Below are positions 56,047 to 64,000 of a DNA stretch of 64,000 nt, one piece after another. The translations under genes were made by a program, and so were the position numbers. This DNA comes from Butyricimonas synergistica DSM 23225 (GTDB lineage Bacteria; Bacteroidota; Bacteroidia; Bacteroidales; Marinifilaceae): positions 188,175 through 252,174 of the forward strand of contig NZ_KB903360.1 in assembly GCF_000379665.1 (NCBI RefSeq). The letters are read 5' to 3'. The notes under the pieces were generated by a model. It was given only the letters and a program-made list of their open reading frames with translations, was not told the DNA's origin and ran no database searches. Position 1 is the first letter of the stretch. The number at the start of each line of letters is the position of its first letter.

Positions 56047-56442
56047 TTAATAAACATAGCACAATACTTCACCGCCAACATTCTTCTGGCGAGCTTCTTT
56101 ATCAGACATTACGCCCAATGACGTTGACAAAATCGCGATACCCAATCCGTTCAACACGCGAGGCATATCCTCTACGTTTGTGTAACGTCTCAGACCCGGT
56201 TTTGAAACACGTGTCAATGTCCTAATGGCGGGAGCCTTAGTCTCGGGATGATATTTCAAAGCGATTTTGATATTGCTTCTGACACCATCTTGCTCAAATT
56301 TGTAATTCAGGATATATCCTTTTTCCTTTAAGATCTTGGTCATTTCCCGTTTCATTTTTGACCCGGGGATATCCACAACTTTATGACCTGCTTTCACTGC
56401 ATTTCTAATGCGAGTAAGGAAATCTGCTATTGGATCTGTCAT
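56047..56442 (-). CDS. rpsH: 30S ribosomal protein S8
   Basis: 131 residues from the ATG at 56442; the extension to 56469 overlaps rpsN and is rejected. Central-domain 16S rRNA binder, spc-operon repressor in E. coli. Conserved MTDPIADFLTRIRNA at the start and GIAILSTSLGVMSDKEAR.KNVGGE near the end. Confidence 0.97.
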   Translation of the reverse strand: MTDPIADFLTRIRNAVKAGHKVVDIPGSKMKREMTKILKEKGYILNYKFEQDGVRSNIKIALKYHPETKAPAIRTLTRVSKPGLRRYTNVEDMPRVLNGLGIAILSTSLGVMSDKEARQKNVGGEVLCYVY

Positions 56443-56462
56443 TTCTCTAATTTTTTTAAATA

Positions 56463-56732
56463 TTACCAACTAGCCTTTTTAACTCCAGGTATAAGTCCCG
56501 CTGAAGCCATCTCGCGGAATTGAATTCTGCTTATACCAAATTGTCTCATGTACCCTCTCGGTCTTCCGGTCAGCTTGCATCTGTTGTGCAAACGAACGCG
56601 ACTGGAGTTCTTAGGTAGAAGGCTCAGACCCACGTAGTCACCTTCCTCTTTTAATTTAGCTCGTTTCGCAGCGTACTTTTCTACCAATTTTGCACGCTTC
56701 ACCTCACGGGCTTTCATTGATTCTTTTGCCAT
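56463..56732 (-). CDS. rpsN: 30S ribosomal protein S14 (zinc-independent, long form)
   Basis: 89 residues. Head protein near the A site. The C-terminal [28 protein letters not shown] block (in outline) is typical. The four-cysteine zinc site of the short form is absent; only one cysteine is seen. 12 nt after rplE. Confidence 0.97.
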   Translation of the reverse strand: MAKESMKAREVKRAKLVEKYAAKRAKLKEEGDYVGLSLLPKNSSRVRLHNRCKLTGRPRGYMRQFGISRIQFREMASAGLIPGVKKASW

Positions 56733-56744
56733 TTCGCTTTTTTT

Positions 56745-57293
56745 TTAGTTCTTTTTAAATGGTAATCCAAATTCTCTTAGAAGAGCAAAAGCCTCTTCGT
56801 CGGTATTAGCCGAAGTTACAAAAGTGATATTCATACCCATGATCTTGTGGACAGAATCCAACACGATTTCCGGGAATATGATTTGCTCTTCTACTCCTAA
56901 TGTGTAATTTCCTCTTCCGTCAAGCTTATTGTTAATTCCCTTGAAGTCGCGGATACGCGGAAGGGCGGAAACAATAAGTCTTTCTAAAAATTCATACATA
57001 CGTTCTTTACGTAAAGTTACTCGCACGCCGATCGGCATTCCTTTACGCAATTTAAAATTAGAAACGTCCTTGGTTGATTTACAGGTAACGGGTTTCTGAC
57101 CGGTGATGGTAGCGATCTCGTTTACCGAAAACTCAAGGATTTTCTTATCCTGGATGGATGATCCCACGCCCTGATTGATTACTATCTTCTCCAATCTGGG
57201 TGCTTGCATAACTGACTTGTATCCGAACTCTTTCATCAAAGTCGGTACAATTTCTTCGCTATACTTCTTTTTGTAATTTGGTACGTATTTCAT
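56745..57293 (-). CDS. rplE: 50S ribosomal protein L5
   Basis: 182 residues. Binds 5S rRNA and P-site tRNA in the central protuberance. Conserved [17 protein letters not shown] and the C-terminal [17 protein letters not shown] and [12 protein letters not shown] 117-nt gap with a hairpin separates it from rplX, which is unusual in this tightly packed operon. Confidence 0.97.
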   Translation of the reverse strand: MKYVPNYKKKYSEEIVPTLMKEFGYKSVMQAPRLEKIVINQGVGSSIQDKKILEFSVNEIATITGQKPVTCKSTKDVSNFKLRKGMPIGVRVTLRKERMYEFLERLIVSALPRIRDFKGINNKLDGRGNYTLGVEEQIIFPEIVLDSVHKIMGMNITFVTSANTDEEAFALLREFGLPFKKN

Positions 57294-57367
57294 TTATAAT
57301 ATTTGTTACTATGCCTCACGGCATATCATTTTCATTTTGCGGCTGCAAAACTACAAATTAAAATTAT

Positions 57368-57401
57368 AAATTGCAAGTTGCTCTAAAACAACCTGCAATT
57401 T
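57368..57401 (-). promoter_or_regulatory. Hairpin in the rplX-rplE gap
   Basis: AAATTGCAAGTTG (57368-57380) and CAACCTGCAATTT (57389-57401) pair at 12 of 13 positions with an 8-nt loop. On the minus strand it precedes AT-rich sequence before rplE. It could be an internal attenuator or RNA-processing site. Confidence 0.5.
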
Positions 57402-57410
57402 TATTTATTC

Positions 57411-57734
57411 TTACTTCAATTCCTGACCGGATTTCTTAGCGTATCTCACTAATTTTCCTTCTGCATTCCGGCGGCGTCCGATCTTGGTCGGCTTACCGGT
57501 TTGCGGGTCAACCACGTTCAAGTTAGAAATGTGGATAGGAGCCTCTTTCTTAACGATTCCTCCTTGCGGGTTAGCTGCATTGGGTTTGGTATGTTTGCTT
57601 ACCAGGTTGATCCCTTCAACAATGGCTCTTTGCTTGTCCGGAATCATTTCAAGTACCTTTCCCTGCTTCCCTCTGTCTTCTCCTGCATTTACCTGAACTA
57701 AGTCACCTTTCTTTATATGAAACTTTTTGCTCAT
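57411..57734 (-). CDS. rplX: 50S ribosomal protein L24
   Basis: 107 residues. Assembly initiator for the 50S subunit. KOW motif at about 8-35 ([23 protein letters not shown], in outline), then [20 protein letters not shown]. Bounded by a patterned spacer upstream and the hairpin gap downstream. Confidence 0.97.
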   Translation of the reverse strand: MSKKFHIKKGDLVQVNAGEDRGKQGKVLEMIPDKQRAIVEGINLVSKHTKPNAANPQGGIVKKEAPIHISNLNVVDPQTGKPTKIGRRRNAEGKLVRYAKKSGQELK

Positions 57735-57829
57735 CGTATAAATTATTTATGATTCATGATTTACGATTTATGACTTCAAGACTTCCGATCATTATTCAAT
57801 CTAAAATCTAAAATCATAAATCTAAAATC
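57735..57829. repeat. Patterned spacer inside the ribosomal operon (rplN-rplX gap)
   Basis: Variants of TTATGATTCATGATTTACGA, then three copies of ATCTAAAATC/AATCATAAATCTAAAA words. Interrupts an otherwise compact operon. Confidence 0.75.
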
Positions 57830-58195
57830 TTAAAGTACTTCGGGGGCTAAAGATACAATCTTGGTATAACCCTCACGAACTTCTCTGGCTACAGGTCCGA
57901 AGATACGAGTTCCTCTCATTTCTCCCGCGTTGTTCAACAACACACAAGCATTGTCATCAAAGCGGATATAAGATCCGTCCGGACGTCTGTACTCTTTGCT
58001 TACACGAACTACCACTGCCTTGCTAACGGTTCCTTTTTTGATATCCCCGTTCGGGATGGCGTTCTTCACGGTAACAACGATTTTATCGCCTACGCGTGCG
58101 TATCTTTTCTTGGTTCCACCAAGAACACGGATACAAAGCACTTCTCTAGCGCCGCTGTTATCGGCTACGGTCAATCTACTCTCTTGTTGTATCAT
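57830..58195 (-). CDS. rplN: 50S ribosomal protein L14
   Basis: 121 residues. Intersubunit-bridge protein. Conserved start [19 protein letters not shown], and [15 protein letters not shown] and [13 protein letters not shown] in the second half. 2 nt after rpsQ, so translationally coupled. Confidence 0.98.
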   Translation of the reverse strand: MIQQESRLTVADNSGAREVLCIRVLGGTKKRYARVGDKIVVTVKNAIPNGDIKKGTVSKAVVVRVSKEYRRPDGSYIRFDDNACVLLNNAGEMRGTRIFGPVAREVREGYTKIVSLAPEVL

Positions 58196-58197
58196 GA

Positions 58198-58452
58198 TTA
58201 CTTAGCTCTTTCAATGATTTCAACTAATCTCCATCTCTTGGTCTTGCTCAAGGGACGAGTTTCCATAATTCTTACTGTATCCCCGATGTTACATTCGTTC
58301 TTCTCATCGTGGGCAGTGAACTTTTTGGTCTTGCTGACGAACTTCCCGTAAATCGGGTGCTTCTCCTTAAAGTGAACTGCAACCGTGATAGACTTGTCCA
58401 TCTTGTTGCTTACCACAAGACCGGTACGCTCTTTTCTAAGATTTCTTTCCAT
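58198..58452 (-). CDS. rpsQ: 30S ribosomal protein S17
   Basis: 84 residues. OB-fold protein that binds 16S rRNA helix 11. Conserved [16 protein letters not shown] and [18 protein letters not shown]. 6 nt after rpmC. Confidence 0.97.
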   Translation of the reverse strand: MERNLRKERTGLVVSNKMDKSITVAVHFKEKHPIYGKFVSKTKKFTAHDEKNECNIGDTVRIMETRPLSKTKRWRLVEIIERAK

Positions 58453-58458
58453 TTTCTA

Positions 58459-58653
58459 CTACTTGTTTAATTCACGCTTGCGTAACTCCGTCATCAATCT
58501 AGCGATATTTCTTCTTGTAGTCCGAATTAACATCGGGTTCTCAAGAGGAGAAACAGCATGGTTCATCTTCAACTTCGTCAAGGCAGATTTTTCTGTCCCG
58601 ATCTTCTCTTTTATCTCTTCAGTGGTTAAATCCTTAATTTCTGATGTTTTCAT
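58459..58653 (-). CDS. rpmC: 50S ribosomal protein L29
   Basis: 64 residues, two-helix protein at the polypeptide exit. MKTSEIKDLTTEEIKEKI at the start and RRNIARLMTELRKRE at the end. 43 nt after rplP. Confidence 0.96.
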   Translation of the reverse strand: MKTSEIKDLTTEEIKEKIGTEKSALTKLKMNHAVSPLENPMLIRTTRRNIARLMTELRKRELNK

Positions 58654-58696
58654 TTCTCTTACATTTTTTCGTTTCGAAATTCAAAATAGTCTACGA

Positions 58697-59116
58697 CTAC
58701 TCAGCATAATCACGTCTAACCACAAACTTCGTAGCGATGGGCAACTTTTGAGCTGCTAAACGCAATGCCTCTTTAGCGATTGCGTACGGTACTCCATCTG
58801 CTTCGAAAAGAATACGTCCCGGAGTAACCGGAGCAACGAATCCTTCTGGAGATCCCTTACCCTTACCCATACGAACCTCAGCGGGTTTTTTAGTAATAGG
58901 TTTATCTGGAAATATACGAATCCATATCTGGCCCTGTCTTTGCATGTAACGGGTTACCGCGACACGGGCTGCTTCAATCTGGCGTTGTTCGATCCACATG
59001 TTCTCCAACGCCTTGATCCCGAAAGACCCGAATGCAAGTTCATGTCCTCTCTGGGCATTCCCTCTCATTCTCCCTTTCTGCGATCTTCTGTATTTAGTCC
59101 TTTTTGGCTGTAACAT
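58697..59116 (-). CDS. rplP: 50S ribosomal protein L16
   Basis: 139 residues. Needed for the A-site/peptidyl transferase region. Conserved [16 protein letters not shown] at the start, [22 protein letters not shown] and the GRILFE segment. 29 nt after rpsC. Confidence 0.97.
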   Translation of the reverse strand: MLQPKRTKYRRSQKGRMRGNAQRGHELAFGSFGIKALENMWIEQRQIEAARVAVTRYMQRQGQIWIRIFPDKPITKKPAEVRMGKGKGSPEGFVAPVTPGRILFEADGVPYAIAKEALRLAAQKLPIATKFVVRRDYAE

Positions 59117-59145
59117 AGCTCTTGATCTATTTAAAAGTTAAAAGA

Positions 59146-59871
59146 CTATTTTTTTCTCTTTTTAAACCCGCCTTTTTTGCCGGCATTGTTCGGACGGTTG
59201 TTCTCCTTCGGAGCGCTTACCAGTGCATTCGGAACCAATTCACGTTTACCGTAAACCTCTCCTTTGCAAATCCAAACCTTAATACCCAGCTGACCGTAGG
59301 TAGTCAAAGCCTCGGCCTGAGCGTAGTCTATATCAGCACGGAACGTGTGCAACGGAATTCTACCTTCCTTGTAGATTTCGGCTCTCGCCATTTCCGCACC
59401 GTTCAAACGACCGGAGATCAAAATCTTGACACCTTCCGCTCCCATTCTCATGGTTGAAGCGATAGCCATCTTGATAGCCCGACGGTAAGCTACACGACCT
59501 TCCAACTGACGAGCTATATTATTGCCTACGATCACGGCATCCAATTCAGGACGCTTGATCTCGAAGATATTAATTTGAACTTCCTTATCAGTGATCTTCT
59601 TCAACTCCTCCTTCAACTTGTCAACTTCCTGTCCGCCTTTACCAATGATAATACCCGGACGAGCGGTGTTGATGGTGATGGTGATGAGCTTCAAAGTTCT
59701 CTCGATAACAATTTTAGCGATTCCGGCTTTAGCGAGACGGGCGTTCAGATACTTTCTGATCTTGTAATCTTCCACCAACTTATCGCCATAGTTCTTACCG
59801 CCAAACCAGTTAGAATCCCATCCTCTGATGATTCCTAATCTATTGCTTATTGGATTAACTTTCTGTCCCAT
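59146..59871 (-). CDS. rpsC: 30S ribosomal protein S3
   Basis: 241 residues from the ATG at 59871; the extension to 59898 overlaps rplV and is rejected. KH domain type II at about 40-110 with [16 protein letters not shown], then the C-terminal domain with [12 protein letters not shown]. mRNA-entry helicase component. Basic C-terminus. Confidence 0.97.
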   Translation of the reverse strand: MGQKVNPISNRLGIIRGWDSNWFGGKNYGDKLVEDYKIRKYLNARLAKAGIAKIVIERTLKLITITINTARPGIIIGKGGQEVDKLKEELKKITDKEVQINIFEIKRPELDAVIVGNNIARQLEGRVAYRRAIKMAIASTMRMGAEGVKILISGRLNGAEMARAEIYKEGRIPLHTFRADIDYAQAEALTTYGQLGIKVWICKGEVYGKRELVPNALVSAPKENNRPNNAGKKGGFKKRKK

Positions 59872-59875
59872 GTAA

Positions 59876-60295
59876 CTATTCTTTTGTAATGTTTTCAACA
59901 GCTGTCTTGCTTCCCAGCACGATCGTCACGTGATTTGAACGTTTACGAATCCGGTGTGCTCTTCCTTGCGGGGCCGGTCTAAGTCTTTTCAACATTCCTG
60001 CACCATCAACGAAAATCTCTTGCACGAACAAAGCGGCTTCGTCAACACGCTTCCCTTCGTTCTTCTGTTCCCAGTTTGCAATCGCTGAAAGCAACAGCTT
60101 TTCAACTTTACGAGCAGCTTCTTTAGGACAAAACTTAAGCATATCCAAAGCTTTCTGTACATCTACTCCGCGAACCAAGTCTGCTACTAATCTCATTTTT
60201 TGAGGAGATGTAGGACAATCGCGAAGAATTGCAAAAGCCTTCTCTTTTTTGGCTTCTTTATTCTGATTTGCTCTTAATCTTTTTCTTGCACCCAT
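59876..60295 (-). CDS. rplV: 50S ribosomal protein L22
   Basis: 139 residues. Its hairpin lines the exit tunnel. Conserved [17 protein letters not shown], the hairpin [20 protein letters not shown] and the IQ-like tail. 36 nt after rpsS. Confidence 0.97.
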   Translation of the reverse strand: MGARKRLRANQNKEAKKEKAFAILRDCPTSPQKMRLVADLVRGVDVQKALDMLKFCPKEAARKVEKLLLSAIANWEQKNEGKRVDEAALFVQEIFVDGAGMLKRLRPAPQGRAHRIRKRSNHVTIVLGSKTAVENITKE

Positions 60296-60331
60296 TTTAA
60301 TACATCTTCTTTAGTTCAACCTTACCATGCA

Positions 60332-60601
60332 TTATTTTTTCTTCTTATCAGCATGGCCTCTGAATGTACGCGTCGGCGCAAATTCTCCCAGTTTATGACC
60401 TACCATATTTTCAGTCACGAATACGGGGATAAATTTATTACCGTTGTGTACAGCGATAGTGTGCCCTACGAAGTCCGGAGAAATCATGGAGTGACGAGCC
60501 CAGGTCTTAACAACCGATTTCTTATTGGACTCATTCATTACCAATACTTTTTTCTCTAGCTTGAAATCTATAAAAGGGCCTTTTTTTAACGAACGACTCA
60601 T
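60332..60601 (-). CDS. rpsS: 30S ribosomal protein S19
   Basis: 89 residues. Head protein that pairs with S13. [12 protein letters not shown] at the start and [22 protein letters not shown] at the end (in outline). 19 nt after rplB. Confidence 0.98.
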   Translation of the reverse strand: MSRSLKKGPFIDFKLEKKVLVMNESNKKSVVKTWARHSMISPDFVGHTIAVHNGNKFIPVFVTENMVGHKLGEFAPTRTFRGHADKKKK

Positions 60602-60620
60602 AACATCAATAATTAATCAG

Positions 60621-61445
60621 TTATTTTTTCCTTCTTTCTATGATATACTTGCTAGAGTGCTTCTTCGGAGCTCTAGTCTTGTATCCTTTAGCCAACAAGC
60701 CTTTTCTTGAACGAGGATGTCCTCCTGAAGCGCGGCCTTCACCACCACCCATCGGGTGATCAACCGGGTTCATCACGACACCTCTCACGCGAGGTCTGCG
60801 ACCTAACCAGCGCGTACGACCGGCTTTACCTGAACGTTCCAATGCATGGTCGGAGTTAGACACCGTACCAACAGTGGCGCGACAAGCAGCCAACACCATA
60901 CGAACTTCACCGGAAGGTAATTTGATAGAAACGTATTTACCGTCTCTTGCTACTAACTGAGCGGAAGAACCGGCACTACGAGCCATCACGGCTCCTTGTT
61001 GCGGTCTTAACTCGATGTTATGAATGATTGTACCTAGTGGGATTTCAGATAAGAACAAAGAATTACCTACTTCAGGAGCAACACCTGCACCACTTATCAC
61101 GGTTTGATCAACTTGCAAGCCGTCCGGTGCCACGATGTAACGTTTCTCTCCATCTGCATACACTAATAGAGCAATTCTCGCCGTACGATTGGGATCGTAC
61201 TCGATTGTTGCAACACGAGCCGGAACATTGTCCTTGTCACGTTTAAAATCTATTATTCTGTATCTTTGTTTATGACCACCACCTATATATCTCATTGTCA
61301 TTTTACCGGTGTTATTACGTCCACCAGTTTTACTCTTTGGTCCTAACAATGATTTCTCAGGTCTATCTGTAGTCACCTGATCAAAGGTAATCGCTACCTT
61401 ATGTCTCTGACCAGGAGTTACAGGATTTAATTTTCTTACAGCCAT
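60621..61445 (-). CDS. rplB: 50S ribosomal protein L2
   Basis: 274 residues. Primary 23S rRNA binder close to the peptidyl-transferase centre. Conserved [27 protein letters not shown] and the C-terminal [18 protein letters not shown] with the functional histidine. 5 nt after rplW. Confidence 0.98.
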   Translation of the reverse strand: MAVRKLNPVTPGQRHKVAITFDQVTTDRPEKSLLGPKSKTGGRNNTGKMTMRYIGGGHKQRYRIIDFKRDKDNVPARVATIEYDPNRTARIALLVYADGEKRYIVAPDGLQVDQTVISGAGVAPEVGNSLFLSEIPLGTIIHNIELRPQQGAVMARSAGSSAQLVARDGKYVSIKLPSGEVRMVLAACRATVGTVSNSDHALERSGKAGRTRWLGRRPRVRGVVMNPVDHPMGGGEGRASGGHPRSRKGLLAKGYKTRAPKKHSSKYIIERRKK

Positions 61446-61450
61446 CTTAA

Positions 61451-61741
61451 TTAAATATTGCTAAAAAAATCAATACTATCACCTTCTGCTAAGGTCACAA
61501 TTGCTTTCTTGAATGAAGCGGTTCTCCCGGAAATAACACCAGCTTTCGTGTAACGAGATTTAGCATCTCCTTGGTACACCATAGTGTTCACGTTCTTCAC
61601 GGTCACGCTGTACATTGCTTCAACTGCTCTCTTAATCTCTAATTTATTCGCCGCTTTGCTCACAACGAATGCTACTCTGTTCTGCTTGTCAGTCAATGCT
61701 GTCATTTTCTCTGACAAAATGGGCTTAAAAATTACTTGCAT
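61451..61741 (-). CDS. rplW: 50S ribosomal protein L23
   Basis: 96 residues. Docking site for trigger factor and SRP at the exit tunnel. Conserved [20 protein letters not shown] and [22 protein letters not shown] (in outline). 3 nt after rplD. Confidence 0.96.
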   Translation of the reverse strand: MQVIFKPILSEKMTALTDKQNRVAFVVSKAANKLEIKRAVEAMYSVTVKNVNTMVYQGDAKSRYTKAGVISGRTASFKKAIVTLAEGDSIDFFSNI

Positions 61742-61744
61742 GTC

Positions 61745-62386
61745 TTACTCTTCATTAAGATTGAACATTTCATTCAGGCCCTGCACTGAACTTTCAACGA
61801 ACACGAGATTCTTAGCTCTCATGATATTGTAAGTTGCAAGATCGCAAACTCTCATCACATCCACGTATTGCAAGTTACGAGCGGATAACAAAACGTTCTC
61901 GTTTATCTCGCTATTCGTAACCAACAGGATGTTCCGATCTCCTAATTTCAGGTTATTCAACAGCTGAATCATCTGTTTTGTCTTCGGTGCCTCAAAGTTG
62001 AGATCCTCAACAATCGTTACCGCATTTTCGGCAACTTTTACAGATAATGCTGATTTACGGGCCAATCTTTTCAGCTTCTTGTTCAACTTGAAGCTATAAT
62101 CTCTTGGTACGGGTCCAAACACTCTACCACCTCCTCTGAACAGAGGATTCTTGATACCACCAGCACGGGCTCCACCGGTTCCTTTTTGCTTTTTCAGCTT
62201 GCGGGTACTACCGGAAATCTCATTTCTTTGTTTTGACTTGTGGGTTCCTTGGCGGTTGTTCGCTAAAAACTGCTTTACATCAAGATAGATAGCGTGTTCG
62301 TTAGGCTGAATCCCGAAGATAGCGTCATTTAACTCTATCTTCCTGCCTGTTTCTTGTCCGGCAATGTTTAATACACTTAACTCCAT
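61745..62386 (-). CDS. rplD: 50S ribosomal protein L4
   Basis: 213 residues. Tunnel-constriction protein and, in E. coli, autogenous repressor of the S10 operon. The extended loop KQKGTGGARAGGIKNPLFRGGGRVFGP (in outline) is characteristic. Its ATG shares one base with the rplC stop (62386), so translation is coupled. Confidence 0.97.
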   Translation of the reverse strand: MELSVLNIAGQETGRKIELNDAIFGIQPNEHAIYLDVKQFLANNRQGTHKSKQRNEISGSTRKLKKQKGTGGARAGGIKNPLFRGGGRVFGPVPRDYSFKLNKKLKRLARKSALSVKVAENAVTIVEDLNFEAPKTKQMIQLLNNLKLGDRNILLVTNSEINENVLLSARNLQYVDVMRVCDLATYNIMRAKNLVFVESSVQGLNEMFNLNEE

Positions 62387-63003
62387 TACTTCTCGATAAT
62401 TACGTATGAACCTTTAGCTCCGGGGATAGAACCCTTCACCAATAACAAATTATTCTCAGGAATCACCTTCAACACCTCCAAGTTCTGAACCGTTATTCTA
62501 TCACCACCTGTTTGTCCACCCATGCGCATTCCTTTGAATACACGTGACGGTGTAGAACAAGCACCGATAGATCCCGGCTTTCTCTGGCGGTTGTGCTGAC
62601 CGTGAGTAGCCTCTCCAACTCCAGCAAACCCGTGACGTTTCACAACGCCCTGGAATCCTTTCCCTTTGCTGGTTCCGACAACATCAACGTATTCTGTTCC
62701 CTCGAACAGTTTCACGTCAATTACATCTCCTAACTTGTACTCGACATCATACCCAGAAAACTCGACAAGTTTTCTTTTTGGAGTTGTGCCTGCCTTTTTA
62801 AAGTGTCCACTTAGCGGCTTCGTTGTGTTTTTCTCTTTTTTGTCATCAAACCCCAACTGAAGTGCTGTGTAACCGTCCTTCTCTACAGTTTTTACCTGGG
62901 TTACAACACATGGACCGGCCTCAATCACAGTGCATGGAATACTTTTTCCCTCGGCACTGAATACGGAAGTCATTCCGACTTTTTTTCCAATTAAACCTGG
63001 CAT
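62386..63003 (-). CDS. rplC: 50S ribosomal protein L3
   Basis: 205 residues from the ATG at 63003; the extension to 63072 overlaps the rpsJ end and is rejected. Early-assembly 23S rRNA binder. Conserved [15 protein letters not shown] at the start, [16 protein letters not shown] and [15 protein letters not shown]. Confidence 0.97.
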   Translation of the reverse strand: MPGLIGKKVGMTSVFSAEGKSIPCTVIEAGPCVVTQVKTVEKDGYTALQLGFDDKKEKNTTKPLSGHFKKAGTTPKRKLVEFSGYDVEYKLGDVIDVKLFEGTEYVDVVGTSKGKGFQGVVKRHGFAGVGEATHGQHNRQRKPGSIGACSTPSRVFKGMRMGGQTGGDRITVQNLEVLKVIPENNLLLVKGSIPGAKGSYVIIEK

Positions 63004-63068
63004 CTCTTTTTTTCTTTTTAAAAATAGGTTTTCAATCTCTCTAATAACGACATAGGTTTTCGCCGTTA

Positions 63069-63374
63069 TCAAACTTTAATCTCTACTTCAACACCACTCG
63101 GCAACTCTAGTTTCATCAAAGCATCAATTGTACCTGCAGTTGAACTGTAGATATCAATCAATCTTTTGAACGTGCATACCAAGAATTGCTCGCGGCTCTT
63201 TTTGTTCACGAACGTAGAGCGGTTCACAGTAAAAATTCCCTTGTGAGTCGGAAGCGGAATCGGTCCGCTTACCACTGCACCGGTAGCCTTCACTGTCTTT
63301 ACAATCTTCTCTGCAGACTTGTCAACCAAGTTGTGATCGTAAGATTTCAACTTAATTCTGATTTTTTGGCTCAT
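63069..63374 (-). CDS. rpsJ: 30S ribosomal protein S10
   Basis: 101 residues. 30S head protein and NusE antitermination factor. Conserved [21 protein letters not shown] (in outline), [17 protein letters not shown] and the final [11 protein letters not shown]. Separated from fusA by a 76-nt patterned spacer. Confidence 0.98.
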   Translation of the reverse strand: MSQKIRIKLKSYDHNLVDKSAEKIVKTVKATGAVVSGPIPLPTHKGIFTVNRSTFVNKKSREQFLVCTFKRLIDIYSSTAGTIDALMKLELPSGVEVEIKV

Positions 63375-63450
63375 GTTTTTAATTATGATTTATGATTTAA
63401 GATTTACGATTCAAGATAAACGAGAATCGTAAATCGACAATCTAAAATTC
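63375..63450. repeat. Patterned spacer between fusA and rpsJ
   Basis: Words such as TTATGATTTATGATTTAAGATTTACGATTC, in outline, then GAATCGTAAATCGACAATCTAAAATTC. Third such insert within the str-S10-spc operon. Confidence 0.75.
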
Positions 63451-64000
63451 TTACAATAATTCTACTCTACCGTTATTTTTTTCGATAACTTCCTTGGCAA
63501 TTCCCTTCGGAACCTCTGCATAATGAGAGAACTCCATTGAAGAACTTGCACGACCGGATGACAACGTTCTCAAAACGGTCACGTAACCGAACTGCTCTGC
63601 AAGCGGCACTTTAGCCTCTATCACGCGAGCTCCGGCTCTAGACTCCATTCCTTCAACTTGTCCCCGGCGACGGTTCAAGTCACCGATAATATCACCCATG
63701 TACTCTTCGGGGGTTACCACCTCGAGTTTCATGATCGGCTCCAACAACACCGGTTTTGCCTTTTGAGCAGCTTCCTTGTAACCGATCTTGGCAGCCATTT
63801 CGAAAGACAACGCATCAGAGTCAACCGGGTGGAACGAACCGTCAAGCAAAGTGATCTTCAAACTTACGAGTTCATAACCAGCCAACACACCATTCACCAT
63901 GGCATCCTTGAATCCTTTCTCTACTGACGGGATAAATTCCTTCGGGATATTACCACCTTTCACCTCGTTCACGAAAGTCAAGCCATCTTTTCCGTCCTCG
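63451..64000 (-). CDS. fusA: Elongation factor G, C-terminal part (cut by window edge)
   Basis: The minus-strand frame is open to the right edge, giving about 183 C-terminal residues of EF-G. Domain IV is seen at [25 protein letters not shown] (in outline) and [12 protein letters not shown], and domain V at [26 protein letters not shown] and [25 protein letters not shown] is the GTPase that drives ribosome translocation. The GTPase domain lies outside the window. The fusA-rpsJ order fits the usual str-S10 junction. Confidence 0.97.
   Translation of the reverse strand, partial: EDGKDGLTFVNEVKGGNIPKEFIPSVEKGFKDAMVNGVLAGYELVSLKITLLDGSFHPVDSDALSFEMAAKIGYKEAAQKAKPVLLEPIMKLEVVTPEEYMGDIIGDLNRRRGQVEGMESRAGARVIEAKVPLAEQFGYVTVLRTLSSGRASSSMEFSHYAEVPKGIAKEVIEKNNGRVELL

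Overview
The window is about 64 kb of chromosome from a Bacteroidales bacterium. A Butyricimonas/Odoribacter-like (Odoribacteraceae) gut or human-associated organism is my best guess, but this is inferred from gene style and not proven. Evidence for the phylum is a SusC/SusD locus with ECF sigma and FecR anti-sigma, several TonB-linked outer-membrane proteins with carboxypeptidase-like N-domains, an S46 dipeptidyl-peptidase, DUF4369 lipoproteins, and promoters of the Bacteroidota type (TTTG about 19 bp before TAnnTTTG).

Layout. 1-4.8 kb: the 3' part of an RND efflux pump gene converging on an S46 peptidase gene. 5.1-8.6 kb: an accessory block on the minus strand with two DUF6266-like paralogues flanking an HTH protein, a holin-like membrane protein and a peptidoglycan amidase, preceded by a leader with four 11-bp tandem repeats and a recognisable promoter; a LytTR regulator lies upstream. 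8.7-10.6 kb: a thioredoxin-fold lipoprotein and a small secreted protein. 10.7-22.4 kb: a nutrient-uptake locus (two surface lipoproteins, SusD, SusC with STN domain, FecR), an Rpn-family nuclease, and the ECF sigma gene on the opposite strand. 22.4-36 kb, mostly plus strand: a DUF1016 nuclease, a frameshifted rlmN, lipocalin, rmuC, a sugar kinase/nucleotidyltransferase pair, a convergent three-gene metal-handling cluster, a thioredoxin-like lipoprotein, lpxH and a ComM/YifB gene. 36-45 kb: pyrophosphatase, gmhA, oxyR, grpE-dnaJ, radC, rpsT, three tRNA-Glu genes, rsmI, aquaporin and enolase. 45.7-48.2 kb: a TonB-receptor-like protein. 48.2-64 kb: the S10-spc-alpha ribosomal operon, read leftwards from fusA to rplQ.

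How the parts work together. The uptake locus looks like a trans-envelope signalling PUL: the SusC STN domain would signal through FecR to the ECF sigma, although the sigma gene is separated and inverted. The metal cluster couples an outer-membrane receptor to two cysteine-rich proteins. grpE-dnaJ has a 13-bp inverted repeat in its leader that looks like a heat-shock operator. The 5.1-7.8 kb block resembles a phage-type lysis cassette with no phage around it and is my main candidate for an undescribed system. Another distinctive trait is a set of patterned AT-rich spacers that recur in many intergenic gaps, including inside the ribosomal operon and, in one case, inside a coding region.
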